Shown here: positions 1-8,441 of the stretch, one piece after another
How positions within the stretch are numbered: position 1 is the first letter of the stretch
Layout of the letters: each line of letters begins with the position of its first letter
Assembly: GCA_903933805.1 (NCBI GenBank)
Contig: CAIZLM010000054.1
Span: 1-40,602, forward strand
Source: an uncultured Bacteroidota bacterium
GTDB taxonomy: Bacteria; Bacteroidota; Bacteroidia; Chitinophagales; Saprospiraceae
Direction: 5' to 3'
DNA length: 40,602 bases
Notes under the pieces: generated by a model
Database searches by the model: none
Told to the model about the DNA's origin: nothing
Seen by the model: the letters and a program-made list of their open reading frames with translations, nothing else
Made by a program: the position numbers and the translations under genes

Positions 1-2
1 CA

Positions 3-209
3 GCCTGGGAGTTTGAGTTTAGATCTGAATCAGAAGGTGTGTTTGAAATGCATGGCAATCCAGACCCATTGGCCGGACTCAAACAAGATTGTGAAGGAGT
101 CCCAATGATGTTGAATTTAACTGAACAACCAAGTCTTGCACCTACAATTACCACGTCGGGAGACAATCAAAATATTTGGTTCTCTACGGTAAATAATGCA
201 TTGGAGTAA
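3..209 (+). CDS. C-terminal fragment of an unidentified protein
   Basis: Frame 3 is open from the left edge of the window to a TAA at 207-209, giving 68 residues that begin AWEFEFRSESEGVF and end WFSTVNNALE. The composition is that of a normal soluble or exported protein and no other frame is open across the stretch. The start lies outside the window, so neither length nor N-terminal features can be judged. The fragment shows no motif I recognise. It is convergent with the GLPGLI gene, with about 127 bp between them in which I see no clear terminator. Confidence 0.6.
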   Translation, partial: AWEFEFRSESEGVFEMHGNPDPLAGLKQDCEGVPMMLNLTEQPSLAPTITTSGDNQNIWFSTVNNALE

Positions 210-336
210 ACATGGCTGATATACCATTGGATCTTGTGAGCAAAGCCCGTAATAAGGTACTCCGCCAACCATGATTGTTTCCAAAAAGAACTGTTTAGGC
301 TAGGCTTGGTATCCCTAAGTCGTGATTTTATACGCC

Positions 337-1116
337 TTACAAATAACGAAGGCCCCAAAACCACGGTTCTTCGTTTTTTTGCTTCTCCGTAATATGATCT
401 CGGATCACACTTTGATAGCCTGTTTCTGTTATTTTTTTTCCTTTGAGTTTTTTGGGTGTAGTCATTTCTGTTGGCAAATCCCTGAACTCAATTTTATCTG
501 CCATGAGCGTAACAGCTCCTTCATTGACATCCACCTCTAGGATGAGGCCGGGTAGTCCACAAAGTCTCTCCGGCCCTGCACTGTTGGGTATGTCTAGCGC
601 AAACCATACGGTAATTCTCTGCTTCTTGATGGTATCTTCCCGATAAGCGTTCATGCAGAGGTGGCCTGCAACCTCTTTTAAATCGTTCATTATTTTCCAT
701 CCTTGGGGCCTGATCGAGTCTTCTACGACGTACGTTTGGCCCAGCACATCAATTTGGTCACGCATGGTTCCGGCAGCAAAATTCCGCCGAATGGTGTACA
801 TTTCCTTTCGACCGGCATAGCCCATTTCTTCATCCTCCACCTTTTCTTCCGACACTTCATACTTAGATTCTGAGGGGGTAAAAAATAAGGTTGTATAGCT
901 TTTCCATTCCGATCTGCTTCCTCCCCACATATAGGCGTTGCGCTCTTTGCGCTGTTTGCTGATGTAATCGAGTGATGCCAACTGTTTTGTCCAGTTGTGG
1001 GTTACGACGTAACGTATTTTACCCTCCGGTGGCGTCAAATTTTCTTGTGCCTGCGCGCAGGTTTCAGCAAATAAAAAGGCAAAAACAAACACCAAAGGTT
1101 TCATTGTAAGCGGCAT
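337..1116 (-). CDS. GLPGLI family protein
   Basis: A 259-residue exported protein of unknown molecular function. The N-terminus has a signal peptide (hydrophobic MKPLVFVFAFLFAETCAQAQ) and the family-defining hexapeptide GLPGLI is present near residue 190, inside CGLPGLILEVDV. The family is restricted largely to Bacteroidota, and its members are commonly encoded beside TonB-receptor-like or beta-barrel outer-membrane proteins. That is the case here: the beta-barrel gene lies 83 bp upstream on the same strand, so the two probably share a transcript. The first ATG (1116) and the one four codons later (1104) are both possible; the second gives a more conventional signal peptide. Inference: an envelope protein working with its barrel partner. 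Confidence 0.88.
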   Translation of the reverse strand: MPLTMKPLVFVFAFLFAETCAQAQENLTPPEGKIRYVVTHNWTKQLASLDYISKQRKERNAYMWGGSRSEWKSYTTLFFTPSESKYEVSEEKVEDEEMGYAGRKEMYTIRRNFAAGTMRDQIDVLGQTYVVEDSIRPQGWKIMNDLKEVAGHLCMNAYREDTIKKQRITVWFALDIPNSAGPERLCGLPGLILEVDVNEGAVTLMADKIEFRDLPTEMTTPKKLKGKKITETGYQSVIRDHITEKQKNEEPWFWGLRYL

Positions 1117-1199
1117 AATATCCTGGTTTACAGTATTGACAGATGCTATTCCGGGTTAACACACGTGCTAAATTTTGTGCTCGCCCCATTCCAACGGTG

Positions 1200-4004
1200 T
1201 TACCACCAATCATTCTTTTTGATTTTATTTTCATACCCACGCACATTGTAGCTCACACTCAGCATGAAATAGCGGGCCAACGTAGGCGCCACGCTCCTGG
1301 TCACGTAGTTGAGTGAAGCGCGCTGGGTGATGTTCACACGCTGATTCAGTAGGTCGAAAGCCGCAAGGCGAACTTCTATACGGTTGTTTTTTCCAAACAG
1401 TCGGCGAACAGAGGCATTCCAAAGGGATATATTTCGGGTAAAGGAAAAACGGTCATTTCGGTACAAGGCATAGTTGAAATTGCTTTCAAAAAACATTTTA
1501 TCGGCAAATTGCCATTTAATGGAGGCATCTGCACTGTGTGTTTCAATGTTTTGTGTGAGGTCCTGGTTGATATCGTATTCGGTGTGGTTGAACTCTACGT
1601 TACCATTTAGGCCTACAATTACTTTTTTGTTTGGCGTCATGGAAAATCCTGTCCGGAGGTTGTATCCATTGCTGGTGGTTACGGCCTCGGAAGCGTCTAT
1701 GAAAACAGGTGATTGGTCAAAGTTGATGTTTCCGCTTAGATTCATAGACAGCTTTGTCTTGATAATGGGGAAACTTGACCACATCCCAGTTGAAAATCGT
1801 GTGCCGCCTGCAACATTTTGCGGCTGCGCTGTTACCCGCACCAGTTTGCCAGTAAACTCAGTTGTTTGGCTCTCCACGATTTTGCTGTCATACATGTTGT
1901 ACTCGCTCCAGACACTCATGTTAGCAAAATTAGCAGGATTCCAATAGTTCAGGTTCACATTCATGCTGTGATTGGTTTCTGGCGCTAAATTTGGATTGCC
2001 GATGTAGCGAAAAGCGGGATTGTTCACCTCAGGAATCGGTTGAAGCTGTTGCAGTTGTGGCTCGCTGACCCCATACTCGTAACTCCCGCTGATTTCCAGG
2101 TGGTTGGAAAATTCATAGCCTAGGCGTACGTTTGGAACAAAATTGTTGTAGGATCGACTGATTGGGTCTACGAGCAAGGGCTCGTCCCGGTCGCGGGAAT
2201 ATTCGCCGTAAAGATGTATTTGTTGTGCAGCGAGCCCAACCGAGGCATTCAGTCCCTCATGGGCATACCTGATGCTACTACCGATTCGGTTGTAGCGGGT
2301 ATTGTTTTGGTAGAAAACACTCAAACTATCAATACGGAGCCCCGTATTTTCAGGATTGGAAACCTGTCTGTTTACGTTGTTGCTGGTTTTGTTGATGTTG
2401 TAGAAAGTTTCCCAGAACCAGCGTTGCGAGATAGCCTCGGTAAAAAGGACACTTGATTTTAGTTGTTGGGTTTCATTGTTGCCGTTGTTTGCTTGTTTTA
2501 CAGCACCGAATAGCAGGCTGTTACTGGAGCTTAAAGCGTCCAAAGCAGCGGTTTGGCTGCTGTTATAGCCACCACTGATCGCAAGGGATCGACCCTTTTT
2601 CTTAAATTTATGACGGAAGATGGTTGATGCTGCTATCCGCCAGCTATCGCCATCATTTGTGTTGTCGAGGTTTAGGTTGTTGACTGGGGTGTTGTTTTCA
2701 TCGGAGAAAACCTGTATTTGCTTGTTGCGGCCATTGTTGTTGCCCAAGCGCCCGCTGGCCTTAAAAATGAGTATATTGGAGGAGTCAATATTTTGCTCCA
2801 AACGGGTTGAAATATTGTGGGTCCCCCTAAAATCTGTTTTACTGGTGGTGTCGGTGTTGAAAAAAGAGGTGTCCCGCAGAAATGTCTGGCGGTTGTCAAA
2901 TTGGTCAACGGTCAATGCTGTCTGGTTATAAAAGTAACTGACGTTAAATTTTGTCTTTTTGTTGTCAAAATTATAGTTCGTACCGGCGCCGTAATTTTTG
3001 GTAAAGCCTCTTCCATCAAACCAAGAAATCGGCGCATCATCCCCTCCCATCATGTAATAGCGCCCGCCCTGAGAAAACCCGAAATCCCCATTGTCTTGGC
3101 TTCCAAAGGTATTTTGACCTTTAAATTCACCATAATCTTCCCAATTGACCCCTGTCTGGTTGATGTTATTGCCATATCCAATGAAGGAAAGTTGTTCTTT
3201 TTCATTGAACTTATTGTAGTTGCCTCGACCCGCCCATCTTGACTCATTTCCGATGGCAGCGGTCATTTTTCCAAAAGAACCTTTCTTGTATTCTGCCTTT
3301 AGTTCTAGGTTCATGGCTTTTTCCTTCTTACCGTCATCAACGCCAGTTAATTTTGATTGCTCGGATTTTTCATTGTACACCTGTACTTTAGAAATCGTTT
3401 CGGCTCCTAGGTTTTTGGTGGCAGCCTTTGGGTCGTCTCCGAAGAAGGACTTTCCATCGACATAGACTTTATTTACGTCTTTGCCTTGTGCCTTGATATT
3501 GCCCTCGGCATCCAGTTCTATGCCTGGGAGGCGTCGCAGAAGGTCTTCCACGGTAGAGCCCGGGGGGACTTTGAAGGTAGAGGCATCGTATTCAATGGTG
3601 TCTCCACGGATACGGAGGGGGGCTTTTGCTGTTTTAATGACGACCTCCATCAGTTCGTTGGAGATGGGTTTGTTGCGCAGCGTACCGAGGTCGTTTATGT
3701 CTTTGTCGGATACCGAAATGTGCTGTTGAAACGGGAGGTATCCGATATAGGATATTTTGAGAAGGTAAGCGGTGTTTTTTACATTTTTAAAAGAAAAACT
3801 CCCTTTTTCGTCGCTTCGGGTAAAATTTTCCAAGGTTGTATCCTTGGGGTTTAGGAGCATTACGGTGGCATAGGCCAATTCATTTCCCAGGGTATCTTTG
3901 GTGGTTCCTTTGATGGTAATTCGGGATGGAGCCTGGGCCATGGTTACTTGGTTGATGCAAAGCAACAGGCTAAGGATCTGGATGGATCTTGTCATAAAAT
4001 TCAT
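1200..4004 (-). CDS. Outer-membrane beta-barrel protein with carboxypeptidase-regulatory-like domain (TonB-receptor-like)
   Basis: A 934-residue outer-membrane protein. A signal peptide (about residues 1-23) is followed by a carboxypeptidase-regulatory-like beta-sandwich (about 28-110, with a GSFSFKNV segment and SYIGYLPF). Next is a plug-like region (about 125-235; DTIEYDASTFKVPPGST, LLRRLPGIELD and KVYVDGKSFFGDDPKAA). The remainder is a large beta-barrel with alternating aromatic strands, ending YNVRGYENKIKKNDWW. This is the architecture of the Bacteroidota outer-membrane beta-barrel family related to SusC-like TonB receptors, but no SusD partner is next to it, so the substrate cannot be named. 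It is transcribed with the GLPGLI gene just downstream. The start at M1 or M4 is uncertain. Confidence 0.9.
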   Translation of the reverse strand: MNFMTRSIQILSLLLCINQVTMAQAPSRITIKGTTKDTLGNELAYATVMLLNPKDTTLENFTRSDEKGSFSFKNVKNTAYLLKISYIGYLPFQQHISVSDKDINDLGTLRNKPISNELMEVVIKTAKAPLRIRGDTIEYDASTFKVPPGSTVEDLLRRLPGIELDAEGNIKAQGKDVNKVYVDGKSFFGDDPKAATKNLGAETISKVQVYNEKSEQSKLTGVDDGKKEKAMNLELKAEYKKGSFGKMTAAIGNESRWAGRGNYNKFNEKEQLSFIGYGNNINQTGVNWEDYGEFKGQNTFGSQDNGDFGFSQGGRYYMMGGDDAPISWFDGRGFTKNYGAGTNYNFDNKKTKFNVSYFYNQTALTVDQFDNRQTFLRDTSFFNTDTTSKTDFRGTHNISTRLEQNIDSSNILIFKASGRLGNNNGRNKQIQVFSDENNTPVNNLNLDNTNDGDSWRIAASTIFRHKFKKKGRSLAISGGYNSSQTAALDALSSSNSLLFGAVKQANNGNNETQQLKSSVLFTEAISQRWFWETFYNINKTSNNVNRQVSNPENTGLRIDSLSVFYQNNTRYNRIGSSIRYAHEGLNASVGLAAQQIHLYGEYSRDRDEPLLVDPISRSYNNFVPNVRLGYEFSNHLEISGSYEYGVSEPQLQQLQPIPEVNNPAFRYIGNPNLAPETNHSMNVNLNYWNPANFANMSVWSEYNMYDSKIVESQTTEFTGKLVRVTAQPQNVAGGTRFSTGMWSSFPIIKTKLSMNLSGNINFDQSPVFIDASEAVTTSNGYNLRTGFSMTPNKKVIVGLNGNVEFNHTEYDINQDLTQNIETHSADASIKWQFADKMFFESNFNYALYRNDRFSFTRNISLWNASVRRLFGKNNRIEVRLAAFDLLNQRVNITQRASLNYVTRSVAPTLARYFMLSVSYNVRGYENKIKKNDWW

Positions 4005-4124
4005 GAAAATAGGAGCAGTAGTAGGAGCTGAAATAGGTCCGATGAGGTTTAAAGGTGCAATATCTTGCGAAAATGCTGCTTCAAGTATTTACGTTAACTA
4101 AAAGACAACGTTAAGACGGACTTT

Positions 4125-5690
4125 TTAGACCAATCGGTTGGGCGGTAGCGAGTACAACAGGAGGGTGTTTTCGCCAAAATACTCTTTGAACGCAAGGGCA
4201 AAAGAGCCGGGATTAGAGAATCCGACCATTTCAGAAATTGCATTGGGGGTTCCGGCACGTTTTTCTAGCAGGGTTTTTGCTTTTTCGAGCCTCAATTCGC
4301 GGATAAGTTGTACAGGTTCTTTGCCTGTCAACACCAGTAATTTTTTGGTGAAGTGCGTTTTGGTCAACTGAAGTTTTCGGGCAATTTCATCGGCCATATA
4401 GTCGGGATTGGCCAAGTTGTGCTCAATCATTTCTACGGTTTGAAGCAGGAATGGATCCTGAATCTGAATTTTGTTGTCAGAGAAATACAGTTGAATATAG
4501 GCGCGGAATTCGTTGTGTTGTACCTTTCTGGCTTCGAGTAACCGCTGAACGGTGGCGTCAAATTCATCGTCTATTACTGGGCGGGTAAACCAAGCATTTG
4601 CGCCTGCACGCAGTGCATCAAGTTTTCCTTCATTCCCGTATTTATCTGTAAGGAGCACCACGGGCACATGGTTGGTGCGTTCAGACAGTTTAATTTGCCG
4701 GGCAACTTCAATACCGGAATTACCATTCAGTACGGTGTCGCAGACCACTAGATCGGGCAGTAAATCGCTGGCCATTTGAAGTCCCTCAATGGATGTACTG
4801 GCTGTTTCGATCTGAAAACGGTCAGACAAAAGCGATTTTAGGTACAATACAACCTGACGGTTGGGCTCAATCAGCAGGGCTATTTGATTTGGTTTTGGAC
4901 CGTGGAAAGTAGGGTAGTGGGGGGTATCATTGGCCGTATTTACCTGGATGTTTTGCGAAACAGCCAGCACTTGTTGTGCAGCTGTTTCTTCCGCCTCTTG
5001 GTGTATATTTGCGCGCGTGATCTCCCATTCTAGCTCTTTCTTTTTAAGAAAACTGGCCCATTTATTGTTGTTCCGGTAACGAGAAACAATTAAAATTAAA
5101 AATATTCCAAATACAACAGCCCCTACAACCAGTGCATTTTCTTGCTTTAAGACAATATTTTGGCTTTGTAGCGCAATTTCTTGGGCACGCAACGTTGTTA
5201 GTGAATCATATTTTTGCTGCATATCCAAGTTCTCTTTACGGCGTTCGCGGGCGATCATAGAATCTCGGGTAACGGACAGCAGCTGTTGGCAGGTAAGGGC
5301 CTGATCGGGCAATTGCCAAGCGCGACATTCCTGCACCAAAACGGTCAGAAGGGCTGCTTTTGTTGCGGTATTGGGGTCGTGTCTGGCATCCAGTTCTGCT
5401 TCTGTCAGCAAACGTGTGGCACTTCGTTCGTCCCGGTTGGCCTTGTAAATACTTGAAATCAGGGTGACAGATTTTGCCGAAAGTGGTATATTGTGCGTGT
5501 TGAGAAATTCGCGAAGTAGTTCAGCTTCGACCTGCGCTTGTTCGTAATTGGCTGTACGGTAAAGTTGATCCAACAGTTGGAGTTTGAGGGTCATACTATC
5601 CACAACAACGCTGTCCTGCGCTTCCGTGACCTTGGGAAGGGCAAAAATCAGGACAAAAACTATGAATATCGTAAGTTGGCGCATCGGCAT
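4125..5690 (-). CDS. Membrane-anchored receiver-AraC transcriptional regulator (kinase-less hybrid-type regulator)
   Basis: The open frame reaches up to 5768 (547 residues; numbering below follows that frame). I prefer the ATG at 5690, which starts a clear signal or membrane segment (TIFIVFVLIFAL). Order: N-terminal hydrophobic segment (about 31-46); helical, TPR-like presumed periplasmic region (about 55-210); transmembrane helix (about 212-229); receiver domain (about 295-412); AraC-type helix-turn-helix (about 440-530). It resembles hybrid two-component regulators without the histidine kinase. In the receiver the aspartate is present (D344 in VVCDTVLNG) and T374 is present. The conserved Lys is Arg (R396, WFTRPV), and only one residue of the usual acidic pair remains (E301). 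The C-terminus diverges abruptly after FKEYFGEN, see findings. It may regulate neighbouring envelope genes, which is inference. Confidence 0.85.
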   Translation of the reverse strand: MPMRQLTIFIVFVLIFALPKVTEAQDSVVVDSMTLKLQLLDQLYRTANYEQAQVEAELLREFLNTHNIPLSAKSVTLISSIYKANRDERSATRLLTEAELDARHDPNTATKAALLTVLVQECRAWQLPDQALTCQQLLSVTRDSMIARERRKENLDMQQKYDSLTTLRAQEIALQSQNIVLKQENALVVGAVVFGIFLILIVSRYRNNNKWASFLKKKELEWEITRANIHQEAEETAAQQVLAVSQNIQVNTANDTPHYPTFHGPKPNQIALLIEPNRQVVLYLKSLLSDRFQIETASTSIEGLQMASDLLPDLVVCDTVLNGNSGIEVARQIKLSERTNHVPVVLLTDKYGNEGKLDALRAGANAWFTRPVIDDEFDATVQRLLEARKVQHNEFRAYIQLYFSDNKIQIQDPFLLQTVEMIEHNLANPDYMADEIARKLQLTKTHFTKKLLVLTGKEPVQLIRELRLEKAKTLLEKRAGTPNAISEMVGFSNPGSFALAFKEYFGENTLLLYSLPPNRLV

Positions 5691-5935
5691 CGTAAAAATC
5701 AATAGTGCAAACATACGAAAAGGATTCGTTCTTTGTTCCATGTGGAAACTTTCGTTAAGATTGTTCAAGGATGGGTTAAAAACGGGTTAAACCCTGTTGA
5801 TAAAATCTGTACCGCCGCGTCCAATTGTTCTGAAAATGAATTCGTTGCGTGGGGTAAATAAAAAAAAATGTGAAAGAAAAGCAACTTAAGCCTTGCAAGC
5901 AACGTCACAAGGCGGTTCGAAATGCGGAATAACCA

Positions 5936-5943
5936 TACTTTTG
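5936..5943 (+). promoter_or_regulatory. Candidate -7 box (TACTTTTG) for the first OmpH gene
   Basis: TACTTTTG fits the Bacteroidota -7 consensus TAnnTTTG and lies 38 bp before the ATG at 5982. I could not find a well-placed TTG for the -33 element, so this rests on one half-site. Confidence 0.4.
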
Positions 5944-5981
5944 ACCCATTGGACAACAACAATTAAAATCACCTTACCACC

Positions 5982-6500
5982 ATGAGTATTAAAAAAATTG
6001 CTTCAACCACCCTTTTCTGCTTTGCGATAATGTTTTTCGCTACGGCACAACGTATTGCTGTCGTTGATGTTACAGCCGTTTTGGAAAGCCTTCCCGATTA
6101 CCAAAAAGCGCAAGAGCAACTCGACAAGGTTGCAACTACTTGGCGGCAAGAAATTGCACAAGAGCAAGACAAAGTTAAAGGCATGTACAGCAAGTATCAA
6201 GCAGAACAAGTGTTGCTCAGCGAAGAGATGAAAAAAACACGTGAGGAGGAAATCATGGTAAAAGAGAAAGACGTCCGTGAAATGCAGCGCTTGAAATTCG
6301 GCCCAGAAGGTGCACTCTTCAAAAAACGAGAAGAACTGGTCAAACCAATTCAAGACAAGGTGTACGGTGCTATTGAGCGTTTTGCTACCGACAAAGGTTT
6401 TGAATTTATTTTTGACAAAGGGAGTGCTTCAGGCCTTATCTTTTCTGACAAGAAAAATGATAAAACTGAAGATTTGAAAGATGTGTTGAAAAAGGAGTGA
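5982..6500 (+). CDS. OmpH/Skp family periplasmic chaperone (first of two)
   Basis: A 172-residue Skp/OmpH-like protein. These periplasmic chaperones hold unfolded outer-membrane proteins on the way to the BAM machinery. Signal peptide (about residues 1-22, ending FFATAQ), then the typical first strand RIAVVDVTAVLESLPDY, a long charged coiled-coil (about 38-115, many E/K/Q), and the C-terminal ERFATDKGFEFIFDKGSASG returning to the trimer body. Length is normal for the family. A second paralogue follows 119 bp downstream, in front of which there is a separate promoter. In many Bacteroidota the tandem skp genes follow bamA, but here the upstream neighbour is a divergent regulator. Confidence 0.92.
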   Translation: MSIKKIASTTLFCFAIMFFATAQRIAVVDVTAVLESLPDYQKAQEQLDKVATTWRQEIAQEQDKVKGMYSKYQAEQVLLSEEMKKTREEEIMVKEKDVREMQRLKFGPEGALFKKREELVKPIQDKVYGAIERFATDKGFEFIFDKGSASGLIFSDKKNDKTEDLKDVLKKE

Positions 6501-6541
6501 TTGTAGGAATGGAAGACACGCACATCCAAAACAAAATTATC

Positions 6542-6571
6542 TTGCAATGATGTAGCCGTTTCTTATTTTTG
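6542..6571 (+). promoter_or_regulatory. Bacteroidota-type promoter of the second OmpH gene
   Basis: TTG at 6542-6544 is followed after exactly 19 bp by TATTTTTG at 6564-6571, matching TTG-N19-TAnnTTTG. The ATG of the gene is at 6620, leaving a roughly 45-nt leader. This is the best promoter match I found in the window and suggests the second chaperone can be expressed independently of the first. Confidence 0.65.
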
Positions 6572-6619
6572 CCTTTACAGTGCAATTTTCGCGAAAAAAC
6601 AACAATTATTAAAAGAAAA

Positions 6620-7129
6620 ATGAATAAATCAACCGTTCTGACCCTGTGCCTCACTTTGATGATTGCCTCGGTCGGCTTTTCACAAAAATTTGGCTATTGC
6701 AATTCTTCTGCTCTTTTGACCAATATTCCGGAGATGAAACAGGCCGACAGCGAACTTAAAAGCTATCAGACTCAACTGACCAAAAAAGGACAGGAAATGG
6801 TGAAGGCTTTACAGGACAAGGCTGCCGATGTGAAACGAAAAGAGGAACAAGGTGCAATTTCACCCAAAGAATTGGAAAGTCAAAACGCCAAACTTGCGGA
6901 AGAGCAACAGGTTATTGCCCAGTATGAACAAGAGGTTTATGAAAAACTAGCCCAAAAGCGTCAAGAACTCTTTCAACCCATTCTGGATCGTGTAAACACC
7001 GCTATGAGCGATGTCGCCAAAGAAAATGGTTATGTTTTTGTCTTTGACACCAATTCTAACATGGTGCTCTACGCAAACGAATCACTGGATGTTACCAAAT
7101 TGGTGAAATCCAAATTGCACATCGAGTAG
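6620..7129 (+). CDS. OmpH/Skp family periplasmic chaperone (second of two)
   Basis: A 169-residue paralogue of the preceding gene. The open frame extends upstream to 6569, but that start would sit on the promoter -7 box. The ATG at 6620 is chosen because it opens a good signal peptide (MNKSTVLTLCLTLMIASVGF, then SQ). The mature protein starts KFGYCNSSALLTNIPEM, matching the first strand of the family. A Gln/Lys/Glu-rich coiled-coil spans about 45-120 and the C-terminus (DVAKENGYVFVFDTNSN) matches the Skp body. It is followed by a strong double hairpin shared with the convergent PorP-like gene. Confidence 0.92.
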   Translation: MNKSTVLTLCLTLMIASVGFSQKFGYCNSSALLTNIPEMKQADSELKSYQTQLTKKGQEMVKALQDKAADVKRKEEQGAISPKELESQNAKLAEEQQVIAQYEQEVYEKLAQKRQELFQPILDRVNTAMSDVAKENGYVFVFDTNSNMVLYANESLDVTKLVKSKLHIE

Positions 7130-7140
7130 TACAGGATTAA

Positions 7141-7204
7141 TACACAATGTTTTTTTGTGTAGCTAAAATCGGGGTAGCCAGTCATGGACTACCCCGATTT
7201 TTTA
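7141..7204 (+). terminator. Double hairpin, bidirectional intrinsic terminator
   Basis: Two consecutive hairpins lie between convergent genes. The first pairs TACACAA (7141-7147) with TTGTGTA (7155-7161). The second pairs AAATCGGGGTAG (7166-7177) with its complement beginning CTACCCCGATTT (7189-7200), with an 11-nt loop. It is followed by a T run on the plus strand and preceded by an A run, so it can serve ompH in one direction and the PorP-like gene in the other. Confidence 0.85.
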
Positions 7205-7213
7205 ATGTATGGC

Positions 7214-8251
7214 TTAAAACTTAGGACAAATAATATCTTGGCTATCGTAGTTCCCGAGATAGGTTATTGAAATTTCGAGGGCGCCCTGTCGCTGGCTTGC
7301 TTGTATTGCCTTGGTATTTAAGTCGTAACTGATTCCAAAAAGCACATCATTGCGTTCAATGCCGATGAGTCCCACCACGGCATCAAGCCCGAAACCGTCA
7401 AGATTTCGAACCGGACGCGCCCAAGCACCCAAATGAAGTGCCGTGGATCCGTACTGGCCCATGGCAAAACGAAAATTCGTGCCGGCATTGATTTGTAGGT
7501 GATTGCCCTGCACGGCGACCAACAACCGTGGATGTATTTGACTGCGGTTGTCTTTGGTCAAAGGAAGGTTGGCGGCAAACTGAGCGGAGTATTTGGCAAA
7601 CAATTTGTCTCCGCTCCCCGAATTTTCGTAGAATGAAATATTGGGCTGCAAGAAATGGTGAATGGCCGCACCGGCAAAAAAGTGGCCATCCCGACCAATT
7701 TCAGCCGTGTAATTCAGTCCCGCACTGTAATCTGTATAGGAGAAATTGTTCCCGGGGAGTGTTTCAGATGTGGGGATGGAATAGCCCGTATTGCCATCGA
7801 ATTGGTCGTGAAAATATAGTGCGCCATAACTCACATTGCGCTGTGTTAGTCCACCCTGTAAACCTACACTGAGGTATTGTTTGTTGTTGAAGCCCAGGGC
7901 TTTGTGGTAGGCCATTGAAACTGAAATCTGGGTGGTGCTAAAATCTACAACACTTACTTTATCATTGAAAAACATAATGCCCAATCCAATGGCATCGTCG
8001 TTGTTTTTCTTTTTTCGGGCGTCAAAGCGCAGATCAGCGAACATGGAAAAGGTCTTGATCGGATTCTCCAGTACTTTACGCCACTGATCGCGGTATGACG
8101 TACCAACGCGGTAACTGCCTTCCACAGCTCCTGTGAGGGCTGGGTTAAGGCTAAGTGGGGAGGCGTAAAACTGGGTAAACTGCTGGTCTTGTGCAATGGC
8201 CGATGTTGACAAGATGCTGGTAAGGAGCGTAAAAAGGAATAGTTTCTGCAT
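7214..8251 (-). CDS. PorP/SprF family type IX secretion-associated outer-membrane protein
   Basis: The 345-residue reading starts at the ATG at 8251, which opens a signal peptide (MQKLFLFTLLTSILSTSAIA, then Q). The open frame extends 41 codons further up but passes through the promoter. The mature N-terminus (DQQFTQFYASPLSLNPALTG, then AVEGSYRVGTSYRDQW) is diagnostic of the PorP/SprF family, and the rest is a predicted beta-barrel ending in an aromatic-rich strand. PorP is a component of the Por/T9SS system in Porphyromonas. Many paralogues, including SprF, support export or surface anchoring of particular partners such as adhesins. No large adhesin gene adjoins it here, so its partner is unknown. 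A T9SS cargo gene occurs at 21.6-22.7 kb. Confidence 0.92.
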   Translation of the reverse strand: MQKLFLFTLLTSILSTSAIAQDQQFTQFYASPLSLNPALTGAVEGSYRVGTSYRDQWRKVLENPIKTFSMFADLRFDARKKKNNDDAIGLGIMFFNDKVSVVDFSTTQISVSMAYHKALGFNNKQYLSVGLQGGLTQRNVSYGALYFHDQFDGNTGYSIPTSETLPGNNFSYTDYSAGLNYTAEIGRDGHFFAGAAIHHFLQPNISFYENSGSGDKLFAKYSAQFAANLPLTKDNRSQIHPRLLVAVQGNHLQINAGTNFRFAMGQYGSTALHLGAWARPVRNLDGFGLDAVVGLIGIERNDVLFGISYDLNTKAIQASQRQGALEISITYLGNYDSQDIICPKF

Positions 8252-8271
8252 GCTACTGAAATGAATTTGTG

Positions 8272-8299
8272 CAAAGGTAGCGCCTAAAATGTTGCGCAA
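8272..8299 (-). promoter_or_regulatory. Candidate promoter of the PorP/SprF gene
   Basis: On the minus strand TTG (complement of 8297-8299) is followed after 17 bp by TACCTTTG (complement of 8272-8279), close to the Bacteroidota TTG-N19-TAnnTTTG consensus. The gene's ATG at 8251 lies 20 bp downstream. This supports the shorter start. Confidence 0.55.
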
Positions 8300-8441
8300 G
8301 TAATACGATTTTATTCCAATCCACAAATTAACCTGCTGATTTTTCAGATGATACCCATTCATGGTATCGTTCAAAATGTTTTTTTTCTACCTTTCGGCGT
8401 CACAAAGAATACTACTAAACATCCATCACACAACTATTAAT

